Positions 1 to 7,686 of a stretch of DNA of 64,000 nt are shown in pieces. Under the pieces are notes generated by a model. It saw only the letters and a program-made list of their open reading frames with translations. It was not told the origin of the DNA and did no database searches. The stretch is from Salinimicrobium sp963709775. Lineage in GTDB: Bacteria > Bacteroidota > Bacteroidia > Flavobacteriales > Flavobacteriaceae. Numbering within the stretch: the first letter of the stretch is position 1; the number at the start of each line of letters is the position of its first letter. Made by a program: the position numbers and the translations under genes. The stretch covers positions 1-64,000 of the forward strand of contig CAVPXS010000012.1 of the NCBI GenBank assembly GCA_963709775.1. Reading direction: 5' to 3'.

Positions 1-5
1 ATCTT

Positions 6-782
6 CTAAACAATCCCCACTGCCAGCAGCACAGAGAACAGGAGCAGCATAATGCCTACAGCCCGGTGAAGGGTTTCAATGGTGATTTTCTTCAGGATCT
101 TATTGCCAACAGCAGCGCCAACGAAAGCCGACAAAGTAGCGGCAATGAGCAGGGAGTAATCAATTTCAGATCTTATTTTCAGGATATCTGCGGCATAGAC
201 CGTGAGCCGGGAAATGTCGATAAATACAGAAATCATAATTCCGGTGCCGATGAAGACTTCCTTCGTTAATCCTGCCCTAATTAGGAACGCGGTCCGCAAA
301 GCGCCCTGGTGCCCTGATAGTCCGCCGAAGAAGCCGCTCAGTACGCCACCCAGGGGCAGGTATTTGGGATCGAAATTCAGCTTCATCAGTTTCGGAACTA
401 TATCAAACAGTGCAAAAATGAACAACAGCAGGGCGATGATCAGTTTTAGCGGAGTGATATAAAAAGTCTTTCCTGCCAGGGAATAGCTTGTTAATGCTTC
501 AGTTTCAGAAAGCAGGGTAAGCAGGTAAGCCCCTGCAAAGGCAGCGAGGATCGCCGGAACACCAAACTTTAGAACCACTTTTTTATCGGCTTTTCTGCCA
601 ATGAGGCTGAGCTTGAAAAGATTGTTCAGGAAATGCACAATAGCCACCAGGGCTATGGAAATATCAAGCGGAAAGAACAATGCAAAAACAGGTAAAAGAA
701 TGGTGCCCAGCCCAAAGCCCGAAAAGAAAGTGAGCCCCGATGCCAGCAGGGCGAACAGGCAAATGACAATGTATTCCAGCAT
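6..782 (-). CDS. TauE/SafE-family sulfite/organosulfonate exporter-like permease
   Basis: A 258-residue, highly hydrophobic protein with about eight predicted membrane segments and the repeated-half architecture of the TauE/SafE family (DUF81). The family is thought to export sulfite, sulfoacetate or similar anions across the inner membrane; the substrate here is unknown. An internal glycine-rich stretch (FFGGLSGHQGALR, about residues 152-164) followed by LTKEVFIGTG is typical of the family. The gene is complete, with ATG at 780-782 and TAG at 6-8. A degenerate copy of part of this gene lies at 3233-3291. A sulfurtransferase gene nearby may hint at sulfur metabolism, but they are not in one operon. 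Confidence 0.88.
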   Translation of the reverse strand: MLEYIVICLFALLASGLTFFSGFGLGTILLPVFALFFPLDISIALVAIVHFLNNLFKLSLIGRKADKKVVLKFGVPAILAAFAGAYLLTLLSETEALTSYSLAGKTFYITPLKLIIALLLFIFALFDIVPKLMKLNFDPKYLPLGGVLSGFFGGLSGHQGALRTAFLIRAGLTKEVFIGTGIMISVFIDISRLTVYAADILKIRSEIDYSLLIAATLSAFVGAAVGNKILKKITIETLHRAVGIMLLLFSVLLAVGIV

Positions 783-902
783 AAAATTTAGCTTGTTCTA
801 ATACTACTGCAATCCAGGGAGCAGATCTTCTGCTAATGTAATTTTAAAATTAAATTTTTAGGACAATAATTCTTTCCCGACATCCATGCTTTAAATTCAA
901 AA

Positions 903-931
903 CAAAAAAGCCCCTGCATTTACAGGGGCTT
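903..931 (-). terminator. Rho-independent terminator downstream of the serine hydrolase gene
   Basis: A GC-rich stem AAGCCCCTG/CAGGGGCTT with a 5-nt loop, followed on the minus strand by a run of T (A-run at 904-909 on the plus strand). It sits 28 nt after the stop of the serine hydrolase gene. Confidence 0.8.
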
Positions 932-958
932 GAAACGCTATTTTTGAGAGATGTTAAA

Positions 959-2029
959 TTAATCTTCAAAGGAACTCCACACCCGGGAGATCATCTCATA
1001 GAAATTGCCTTTGTGAAATTTATATTCTTTTTCTGTATCCACCCTGTGAATTAGAACCAGGTTGGATGCCGGATAAACTCCGAGCATATGAATGCCTGTT
1101 CCCGTGTGATAGAAAGATTTCGTTGCCCTGTCTTCAGTCGGGTACAACACATTCCATAACATACCATAAGCAATTCCATAGTCGGGATTAGTTATAGAAT
1201 AAGGTTTTGTAGATGCAGTTATCCAATCTGCCGGCACGATTTGTTTTCCCTGCCATTTTCCGTTGTTCAGATAAAGTTGCCCGTATCTCGCCATGTCTTT
1301 TGCTGAAAGGCGGAAGTGATAAGCGGGATACTTTGATTTTTCAGTTTCGTACTGGTAAAATCCATCAACTTCGGGGGTCTGCCATTCTTCCGAAGGATCT
1401 TTAACGCTTATGTATTTTCCCTCGTAGTCCATTCCCAGTGGCTGCGCAATATCTTTATAAAAAAGATCGTAAACAGTTTCGCCGGTTAACTTTTCGAGGA
1501 TATGCCCCAGGACATTAAAATCCCAGTTGTTGTAGTAATAAGCTTCCCCGGGTTGATGGCTTCCCCGCGCGGGCATAGCATTGAGCATTCCTTCAGCAAC
1601 TGCCGCAGCATGATGGTAGATTCCAGATCTTGATTTGAGAAGATCGGCTATAGTCGCAGATTTTTCCACTTCAGTAAGAGCAGGTTCAATATCATCTATT
1701 TCCAGTTCTTTTAAAGTCATCGTGGTATCAATTGTACCATTGGCAATATATATTCCGTAGAGGGAATTTAGCAGGGCTTTTCGAATAGAATGCACTGTTA
1801 TCTTTTGATCTGTATCTCCCCAGCTGTAGGCCACTTTGCCGTCAATCAGGATCATCAGGGAAGACGAGCCGGCAGCTTCAAGGAATTTGCCCAAAGAATC
1901 CAGTTTTTCCGGAGAAAGGTTCTTTTCAACAGGGTCTACCACCTGGAACTTGAAACTGTTCTGTGCTTTTACACCTGCCGAAATTAATAGTAATAGCAGG
2001 ATTAAAATTGAACTATTGATGCGTATCAT
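959..2029 (-). CDS. Serine hydrolase, class C beta-lactamase / penicillin-binding-protein-like family
   Basis: A 356-residue secreted protein. The N-terminus is a clear Sec signal peptide (long leucine/isoleucine core ending VKAQ). The acyl-serine motif SxxK is visible as SIRK at residues 81-84, the second motif YxN as YNN at 166-168, and a late HTG motif replaces KTG as is usual in this family. Members include esterases, D-aminopeptidases and unclassified hydrolases; substrate cannot be inferred, and true beta-lactamase activity is not implied. It runs after the DUF5694 lipoprotein with a 46-nt gap and may be cotranscribed with it. Confidence 0.87.
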   Translation of the reverse strand: MIRINSSILILLLLLISAGVKAQNSFKFQVVDPVEKNLSPEKLDSLGKFLEAAGSSSLMILIDGKVAYSWGDTDQKITVHSIRKALLNSLYGIYIANGTIDTTMTLKELEIDDIEPALTEVEKSATIADLLKSRSGIYHHAAAVAEGMLNAMPARGSHQPGEAYYYNNWDFNVLGHILEKLTGETVYDLFYKDIAQPLGMDYEGKYISVKDPSEEWQTPEVDGFYQYETEKSKYPAYHFRLSAKDMARYGQLYLNNGKWQGKQIVPADWITASTKPYSITNPDYGIAYGMLWNVLYPTEDRATKSFYHTGTGIHMLGVYPASNLVLIHRVDTEKEYKFHKGNFYEMISRVWSSFED

Positions 2030-2075
2030 TGTTGATGCTTTTCTTAAGGACGATGGTTTTAAAGGCTTGTTGCAT

Positions 2076-2936
2076 TTACTTCAGGTATTCAAAAGTATTC
2101 ACCATTTCGTATTTCGGGCTCCTGCGCATAAAATCTCTGAAATACGCTGTATGCGTCGCACCCATCAGGATAAGTACCCGGTCATTTTCATTAAGATCGA
2201 TCCTGTTGAGATTGGAATACATCCTCAGGTTTCTTTGATAGAATTTTGCTGCTTCATCAGCTCCTTCGAACCCATTTTCAGTTCCTGCATGCGTCAGCAT
2301 ATCAGCGTTTAGCGCGATCAAAAAATCAAGATAGCCGTCCTCATTGTGCAATTTCAGGTTCTCTGCCAGGCTAAGGCTGTCCTGTTTAAAGTACACTTCA
2401 GGATAGAATTCCATTATGTTCTCATAGTACCGGTTATACCAGGTAGAATCTACTGTATTTTCGATCTCCTGGCCTATCCTGTAATTGTAATTCATTTTGT
2501 GGTCGATCCCGTAAATGCGTTTGGTGCCACTCAAACGCCCAACTTCATAGGCGAACAATTCAATTTCTGAAGGATTTTCGAAATGCATATCGGGATTTTC
2601 TAAATACTCCTTGTATTCTGCCTGAAGCTTTTCATTGTACACCGGCACCGTCTCCACAAGGATCACAGTAGGCTCAAAAAGTGCAATTTTATCTGCAATT
2701 TGGTGCACCTTTTCCTGGTTCTCTTTATCGTGCTCATCAAATTCTGTAGAATTCGCGTCGGTGGTAAAGCCCATGTGGAAGGTGCCGAGGTTGAGCACCG
2801 GGATTTTTTCTAAATCAACTTTGGAATTTTTTTGGGAATCTTCCAAAGCGGCAATTTCCGGGTTGGCTGCCGGTTTTTCTTTACAGGAAGTTGCTAACAG
2901 GATGGATCCGGTAAGGATCAGGTATAAAATTCTCAT
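2076..2936 (-). CDS. DUF5694-type lipoprotein (TraB/GumN-like fold)
   Basis: A 286-residue protein with a lipoprotein signal (MRILYLILTGSILLATSC; lipid-attachment Cys18). The mature part opens with VLNLGTFHMGF and VILVETVPVYN and ends with VLILMGATHTAYFRDFM. These are hallmarks of the DUF5694/TraB-like group: a conserved histidine after the first strand, an acidic residue after the ILVE strand, and a GxxH near the C-terminus. TraB relatives are suspected metalloproteases, but function here is unproven. It is probably anchored in the periplasmic face of a membrane. The downstream serine hydrolase follows closely. Confidence 0.75.
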   Translation of the reverse strand: MRILYLILTGSILLATSCKEKPAANPEIAALEDSQKNSKVDLEKIPVLNLGTFHMGFTTDANSTEFDEHDKENQEKVHQIADKIALFEPTVILVETVPVYNEKLQAEYKEYLENPDMHFENPSEIELFAYEVGRLSGTKRIYGIDHKMNYNYRIGQEIENTVDSTWYNRYYENIMEFYPEVYFKQDSLSLAENLKLHNEDGYLDFLIALNADMLTHAGTENGFEGADEAAKFYQRNLRMYSNLNRIDLNENDRVLILMGATHTAYFRDFMRRSPKYEMVNTFEYLK

Positions 2937-3126
2937 ATAGATATTTATTGTTTGCTTCTAAGTTTGTTTTCGCACTAATATCTCCATAGTAGTCTCAGTT
3001 TCCTGAGTTTTTAAGGAGAATGATTAGCAATTTCGGCTAAAATATGAGAATTTTTTAACAAGTTTAGGTTAGGGGCTGAAAAAGCTTCCTTCAAAGAAAG
3101 AGGCTTTAAAACAGTCAGTATCACGA

Positions 3127-3170
3127 GAGATTCCTGCCGGCCGGCAGGCGGACCTCCTGCGTCGGAATGA
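3127..3170. repeat. Dispersed intergenic repeat containing a 16-bp GC palindrome
   Basis: The stretch reads GAGATTCCTGCCGG... then ...CTCCTGCGTCGGAATGA. The central CCTGCCGGCCGGCAGG (3133-3148) is a perfect palindrome. A shorter version without the palindrome (GAGATTCCTCCTGCG followed by TCGGAATGAC) is at 17029-17053. This is the kind of short intergenic repeat that is often mis-called as a small ORF in Flavobacteriia. Confidence 0.65.
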
Positions 3171-3232
3171 TAAAAAGGACTTCTCTTCCGGAGCAACAGT
3201 ACGGTGAGGAAGAACTACGGCCTCAGATTCGA

Positions 3233-3291
3233 TCTTTAAACAATTCCCAGTGCCGATAAAGACTTCCTTCGTCAGCCCTGCTCTGATTACT
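3233..3291 (-). pseudogene. Scar of a tauE-like gene (two fused fragments)
   Basis: Read on the minus strand, 3291-3246 encodes VIRAGLTKEVFIGTG, matching the internal segment IRAGLTKEVFIGTG of the permease at 6-782. It then passes into sequence matching that gene's last codons (LGIV-stop, in a shifted frame), ending at 3233. The bases differ at several positions from the intact gene, so it is a diverged copy with a large internal deletion, not a sequencing duplicate. The rest of the 2937-3335 gap shows only the repeat at 3127-3170. Confidence 0.7.
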
Positions 3292-3335
3292 TAATTCCTT
3301 CGGAAAAGGAAAATCCCAAAACCTGAAGAAGTTTC

Positions 3336-4158
3336 TTAGCTGTTCTCCTCCCGGCTACCCCATTCGGCCCAGGAGCCGTCATAAACCGATTTCTTTTGGT
3401 CAAGAACCAGTTCCCCCGCCAAAAACAGGATACAGGCCGTGACTCCCGAGCCACAACTAAAGACCAGTTCCTGTGACGGGTCATTTACTTCTTTAAAAAT
3501 AGATTTCAGCTCCTCTTTTTCTTTGAACTTTCCGTCCTCAAGCACTTCTTCGAAAGGAATATTGACAGAACCCGGTATATTCCCGCTTCTTACTCCTTTC
3601 CTGGGTTCGGGAACAGTGCCGTTAAATCTTTCGCGGCTTCTGGCGTCAATGATCAGCGCCTCTTTTTTGCTGAGGTTTTGCTTTACGAAATCGCGGTTTG
3701 AAACCAGTTCCGGCTGAAAGTGCGCAGTAAAATTGCCGGCTCTTTTTTGCAATATCATGTTCTGTTTGCGTGGGGAATCCCGCCTTTACCCATGCTGAAA
3801 GTCCGCCATCAAGAACAGCGATCTTCTCGTGTCCCATCACCCTGAACATCCACCATACCCGCGGACTCGTGTAAATACCGAGGTTGTCATAGACCACGAT
3901 CTCACTGGAATTGTCAAGCCCCAGTTTTCTGCAGTTCTCCTGAAACTGTTCGGGTGACGGAAGCGTGTGGGGGAGACCCGAAGTGAGGTCGCTAAAATCC
4001 TCTTCAATATCAAAATATCTCGCGTTTTTAATGACCGTGTTTTCAAATTCAGGTTTGAGTCCCGACATGTTGGACTGCGGGCTGCAATCCAGGATGATGA
4101 GATTGGGATCGTCTAATTTCCGGTGCAATTGTGCAGCGCTTAAAATAGGACTTTTCAT
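3336..4158 (-). pseudogene. Thiosulfate / 3-mercaptopyruvate sulfurtransferase, frameshifted
   Basis: Two overlapping reading frames together make one complete two-rhodanese-domain sulfurtransferase of about 274 residues. The first frame (4158 to about 3748) carries the inactive N-terminal rhodanese domain (SPRVWWMFRVMGH, VLDGGLSAWVKAGFPT). The second (about 3748 to 3336) carries the catalytic domain with the active-site loop CGSGVTAC and the final W-x-E-W-G. The join is at the minus-strand run GCAAAAAAG (plus 3743-3748, six T): removing one base restores a single frame. The enzyme moves sulfane sulfur from thiosulfate or 3-mercaptopyruvate to cyanide or thiols. The catalytic cysteine is intact, so either the base is an error or the gene was inactivated very recently. 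Confidence 0.85.
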
Positions 4159-4349
4159 ATAGAATTTTTTAAGACTTAGGATAAGTTGCGGGAGTAGTGA
4201 TGCAGACTTGTAGGCTCAGGAATTTTCTTATCCTGTTTCTAAAATTACAATTTTTTGACAATACCCATTGTTCGGGGAGAACCGGGATTGGCTGCCGTTA
4301 TTTCTATAGGATTTTTGGCAGTACCTGTACACCGGGTGGGCCATCATTT

Positions 4350-4469
4350 CTACACTTTTTCAGGAAATATTTTTCTAAACTTCTTAGGCAGCCCGTCCTT
4401 TATGTGAAGAGTTTCCCCCGTGAAAGGGTGTATGAATTTTAGGCTGCCGGCGTGCAGGTACAGGCCTTA
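4350..4469 (-). pseudogene. Duplicated 3' end of the RluA-type pseudouridine synthase gene
   Basis: On the minus strand this encodes GLYLHAGSLKFIHPFTGE then TLHIKDGLPKKFRKIFPEKV and a TAG stop. It matches the C-terminus of the synthase at 5157-6038 with only a few substitutions (T to I, N to R, Q to E) and its own stop codon. The frame is open over the whole fragment, so it looks like the tail of a diverged homologue left behind by recombination. It lies on the other side of the small membrane-protein gene (4515-4970). No start or upstream part remains. Confidence 0.82.
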
Positions 4470-4514
4470 AAAGCTTCCCCAGGGTTAGTCATCATCTTCA
4501 TAATGGTAATTAAA

Positions 4515-4970
4515 TTAAGGAGTTGGGGTGGAATGGCTTATTTCTGTATGACGAATTTGCCCTCCTAAATAGCCAGTATAGGCAACCAATCCAAAACTTA
4601 TAAGCGCCAGGAATAGAAGTACAAGGCCTACAGACTTTGATCCGGTCCATTTTTTCCAGGTGAATAGCATCCCGATGAGGGACAGCACACCAAGTATAAT
4701 GAAACCCCATAAAGCATAGATCGCGAAATCTTCGTGTTGATCAACCATGTTTTCTGCAATCCCCTGGATGCGTTCTACCGTTTCTTCTGCGGCTTCTCCT
4801 GTGGCATAAGCAATTCCTGCGCCCAGAGCAGAAATTATAAATAGTAGGTAAGCGGCAATCATCGTATGTGCACTTTTAGTCCAAAGTCCATAAGCTAAAA
4901 CAAATCCTCCCAGGATAGATCCGTAAATGGGAAGATGGGTTATGAGTAAATGAATATATGTTTGATCCAT
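4515..4970 (-). CDS. Small four-helix membrane protein (DUF2231-like)
   Basis: A 151-residue protein with four predicted membrane helices. The N-terminus YIHLLITHLPIYGS and the last helix LISFGLVAYTGYLGGQIRHTEI carry conserved histidines and a GGxxRH-type ending reminiscent of DUF2231/cytochrome-b561-like small membrane proteins. Haem binding is only a suggestion from these histidines. It is flanked by the intact pseudouridine synthase gene and a duplicated tail of that gene, as if it came in with a recombination event. Confidence 0.65.
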   Translation of the reverse strand: MDQTYIHLLITHLPIYGSILGGFVLAYGLWTKSAHTMIAAYLLFIISALGAGIAYATGEAAEETVERIQGIAENMVDQHEDFAIYALWGFIILGVLSLIGMLFTWKKWTGSKSVGLVLLFLALISFGLVAYTGYLGGQIRHTEISHSTPTP

Positions 4971-5156
4971 ATCGATATTATTTACCTAAATATCAGCACT
5001 ATTGGTGAAAAATATAATGATAAATGTCATGCAAAAGAAGGGGGATCGGGTTAGTATAAGTAAGGTCGAAGTATTCTCTTTGCAGCAGAACATCTTTCTT
5101 GAAAAGAATTAAATGTGCCATTCATGGTCTTTTTTAAAATGAAAGGCCGACTATTC

Positions 5157-6038
5157 TTATTCCGGCTGCGGGAAAATCTTATTAAACTTCTTAGGCAGCC
5201 CGTCCTTTATGTGAAGGGTTTCCCCCGTGAATGGATGCGTGAATTTTAGGCTGCCGGCGTGCAGGTACAGGCCTTTGCCTTTAAGAATGAGGTCCTCCAA
5301 CCCATATTCCTTATCTCCTAAAATGGGATTTCCCAGGCCTGCCAAATGTTTGCGCAACTGGTGCCGCCTTCCGGTTTGTGGGCGTAACTCCACCAGGTTG
5401 AGACTGCCGAATCTTTCTGAAGCTACCGATTCCAGTACTTTGTATTCTGTATGTGATGTTTTGCCATCAACATCTGCGGTAATGCTGCCCTGAGCTTCCA
5501 TTTCGCCGATGCTTACGGCATAATAGATCTTTTCCACTTCTTTGTCTTCAAAAAGCTTGTTCAGGGCCCGAATCGCGGCGCGGGTCTTTCCTGCCAGTAA
5601 GATGCCGGTAGTGGCGAGGTCCAGCCTGTGAACAGGTTGGGGAGTGGTAGCATCGGGCAGTTCGCTGCGTTTCAGGTTTTGGGGCAGGGCATTGGCTATG
5701 GTCTTAAAACTGTTGCCGCTCACCACAATACCTGCAGGTTTATGCACCAGCGCCAGGTGTTCGTCTTCAAATAAAATCCGCAGCGGAAAAATGAGCTTTT
5801 TCCCGGTTACTGTTTCCCCGGGAAGACTTAGTGTAATGGTTTCGCCACCCGTGATAAAAGTAGCTGTACCGGCAACTTCCCCATTGACCGTGATGTATTC
5901 CTTTTTTAAAGCCTTTTTTAATCCTGACTTAGTGGGAATGGTACTAAAGATCCCAACCCCGTATTCCTGCAGCCGCATGGGCGTCGATTGTTGAAGGAAC
6001 ATGATGGGTTTGGGTGGTTTGCACGGGTTGATTGTCAA
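5157..6038 (-). CDS. RluA-family RNA pseudouridine synthase
   Basis: A 293-residue protein with an N-terminal S4-like domain (TKSGLKKALKKEYITVNGEV) and a catalytic domain with the RluA signature HRLDLATTG, whose aspartate is the catalytic residue. Later motifs are VELRPQTGRRHQLRKHL and GDKEYG. It converts uridine to pseudouridine in rRNA or tRNA; the exact site is not predictable. The true start is probably the internal ATG at 6000-6002 (MFLQQ) or the next Met, since the first dozen residues look unlike the family. A diverged second copy of its last ~38 codons is at 4350-4469. Confidence 0.9.
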   Translation of the reverse strand: MTINPCKPPKPIMFLQQSTPMRLQEYGVGIFSTIPTKSGLKKALKKEYITVNGEVAGTATFITGGETITLSLPGETVTGKKLIFPLRILFEDEHLALVHKPAGIVVSGNSFKTIANALPQNLKRSELPDATTPQPVHRLDLATTGILLAGKTRAAIRALNKLFEDKEVEKIYYAVSIGEMEAQGSITADVDGKTSHTEYKVLESVASERFGSLNLVELRPQTGRRHQLRKHLAGLGNPILGDKEYGLEDLILKGKGLYLHAGSLKFTHPFTGETLHIKDGLPKKFNKIFPQPE

Positions 6039-6131
6039 GAATGCGGAATAAAATTAAGACATTGGATAGAGCTTTCCTATTTTTCCGGCATAAGGAGGAA
6101 TTTCATGTCATTCAGGAGAAAAGGCTAAAGT

Positions 6132-6204
6132 GATCCTGAAATAAATTCAGAATGACGATATACCAGCTTTTAAGACAGCCCAAAAATGGCATTTTTGAAG
6201 GGTG
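6132..6204. repeat. Composite intergenic repeat, copy 1 (with palindrome CAAAAATGGCATTTTTG)
   Basis: Begins GATCCTGAAATAAATTCAG, runs through AGCTTTTAAGACA and ends in the 17-nt near-palindrome CAAAAATGGCATTTTTG (6181-6197). The same modules in the same order are found at 12614-12689. The second module alone recurs at several other intergenic sites in the window. Confidence 0.75.
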
Positions 6205-6229
6205 ATCCGGACTTCGGCGTCAGGAAATT

Positions 6230-7456
6230 TTAAGCTTCTATAACCTGAGCATTACTTTCCTTTTTTACCAGGAACATTACGTACATGAGCAGGCCACAGG
6301 CAACCAGGGAAAGCAGGATCATCACATTCCAGGTGAGGGTATAACCAAACTTGTCGATCAATTGCATCCCCGAATTATGACCAAAAATATGCCCTATGGA
6401 GAAGGCTATGCTATACATGGCCATATAAGAACCCTGTTTTCCGCCTTCGGCTCTTTTGAGGGCAAAGCTGTTGGAGAAAGGAAATGCGATCATTTCCCCA
6501 AGGGTCAAAAAGATCATCCCCACCAGCAGGATCCCCACCCATCCCGTTAGGTTGATTAGGAGGAAACTTATGGAGACAAGGATGGTTCCCGTAATGACAT
6601 GGAATAGGGTGGAGCGCACTTTCCCTTCCAGGTACTTGATGAGCGGCATTTCAAACAGGAAGATGAGGAAACCGTTTAATCCCAGCAGCAGGCCTATGTG
6701 GGATTCACTTAAGAAATGTACCCGCGCATAATATAGAGGCATGGTCGAAAAATACTGAAGGAAAACAAACCCGAATAAGATCATGGCGGCTATAAAGACC
6801 AGGTAAGCTTTGTCTTTCATCATGGACTTTGGGATGCTTATGATCTCCTTTGGGTTTTCCACAGCTTTCTTTGGGTGGAGCAGTTTTAGCAGAAGAAAGC
6901 CCGCCATGATACAGGTGATCCCGTCTACCCAGAAGAGTCCGCTGTAACCGGCAGTCGCAATGATCAATCCGCCCACGGCGGGCCCTGCGGAAAATCCGAG
7001 GTTGATCGCGAGCCTTATGAGGGTAATGGACCGTGTCCTGTTTTGGGGTTTGCTGTAGGCGTTGATAGCGACAAAAACTGCGGGTCTAAAGGTATCGGCT
7101 ACCAGCATCACGATAAAGATCCCGGCGCAAATCCCCCAGAAAGTAGAGGGAAACTGCAAAAAGATAAACAACACCCCCGAAATGAGCAGGCTTAAAGCCA
7201 TGGTTTTGTAATGGCCAATCCTGTCCACCAGTTTCCCGCCCAGCCAGGAGCCGGCAACAGATCCCAGTCCAAAGAAGGTAAGGATCCAGCCGACTTCCTC
7301 AAGAGAGAAGCCCCTGTTTTTTGTCAAATACAGCGACAGGAAAGGGATCACCATGGTGCCCGCCCTGTTGATAAAGGTGATGAAGGCCAGGAGCCAAACC
7401 TCCCGCCTCAGGTCACTAAAGGATCCTACATAAGCCCTAAATAATCGCTGCAACAT
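6230..7456 (-). CDS. Major facilitator superfamily transporter
   Basis: A 408-residue protein with twelve predicted membrane helices. The loop-2/3 motif GGKLVDRIGHYK (the MFS motif A, GxLaDrxGrr) is present, as is the repeated-half organisation. The family exports or imports small molecules by proton antiport or symport; it most resembles the MDR-type efflux branch, but the substrate is unknown. The last residues are a short charged tail. It has no obvious operon partner. Confidence 0.88.
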   Translation of the reverse strand: MLQRLFRAYVGSFSDLRREVWLLAFITFINRAGTMVIPFLSLYLTKNRGFSLEEVGWILTFFGLGSVAGSWLGGKLVDRIGHYKTMALSLLISGVLFIFLQFPSTFWGICAGIFIVMLVADTFRPAVFVAINAYSKPQNRTRSITLIRLAINLGFSAGPAVGGLIIATAGYSGLFWVDGITCIMAGFLLLKLLHPKKAVENPKEIISIPKSMMKDKAYLVFIAAMILFGFVFLQYFSTMPLYYARVHFLSESHIGLLLGLNGFLIFLFEMPLIKYLEGKVRSTLFHVITGTILVSISFLLINLTGWVGILLVGMIFLTLGEMIAFPFSNSFALKRAEGGKQGSYMAMYSIAFSIGHIFGHNSGMQLIDKFGYTLTWNVMILLSLVACGLLMYVMFLVKKESNAQVIEA

Positions 7457-7529
7457 TGCTTACAAATGAAGCGTTGAAATTAAATTAAAAATGGATTGGT
7501 TGGGAGGAGGGAGGAAGAATTTCTACAAA

Positions 7530-7560
7530 AACAAAAGCCCCTTCAAAAAGAAGAGGCTTT
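7530..7560 (-). terminator. Rho-independent terminator of the higBA operon
   Basis: Minus-strand stem AAGCCTCTTC/GAAGGGGCTT with one mismatch and an A/T-rich loop, followed by a T-rich stretch (A-rich 7526-7536 on plus). It lies about 130 nt past the antitoxin stop. Confidence 0.6.
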
Positions 7561-7620
7561 GAAAATGTCATTTTTGGGAGGTATTTTATTGCCGTAGTGC
7601 CTCAAAAATGGTTTTTGCCA
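7561..7620. repeat. Palindromic intergenic repeat, second module (two partial copies)
   Basis: Contains GAAAATGTCATTTTTGGGAG (7561-7580) and, 20 nt later, CTCAAAAATGGTTTTTGCC. Both are variants of the CAAAAATGNCATTTTTG palindrome also seen at 6181, 12664, 29385, 32228 and 55652. Confidence 0.6.
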
Positions 7621-7686
7621 CTTTCTTCCGATTCTTACTCATAGGAATACATTGTTACTTGCTGGCTTATTATTGAGGCTTTATTT

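Noticed and set aside
3011..3196. A 61-residue ORF
   Set aside because: It is a translation of the dispersed repeat at 3127-3170 plus flank, with no homologue-like features.
3741..3750. Programmed -1 frameshift at A-AAA-AAG in the sulfurtransferase gene
   Set aside because: The slippery heptamer is in frame, but the downstream half needs a +1 shift, which this heptamer does not produce.
7590..7645. An 18-residue basic peptide on the minus strand (MSKNRKKVAKTIFEALRQ)
   Set aside because: It overlaps a repeat palindrome, is very short and has no supporting leader or neighbour; most likely chance.
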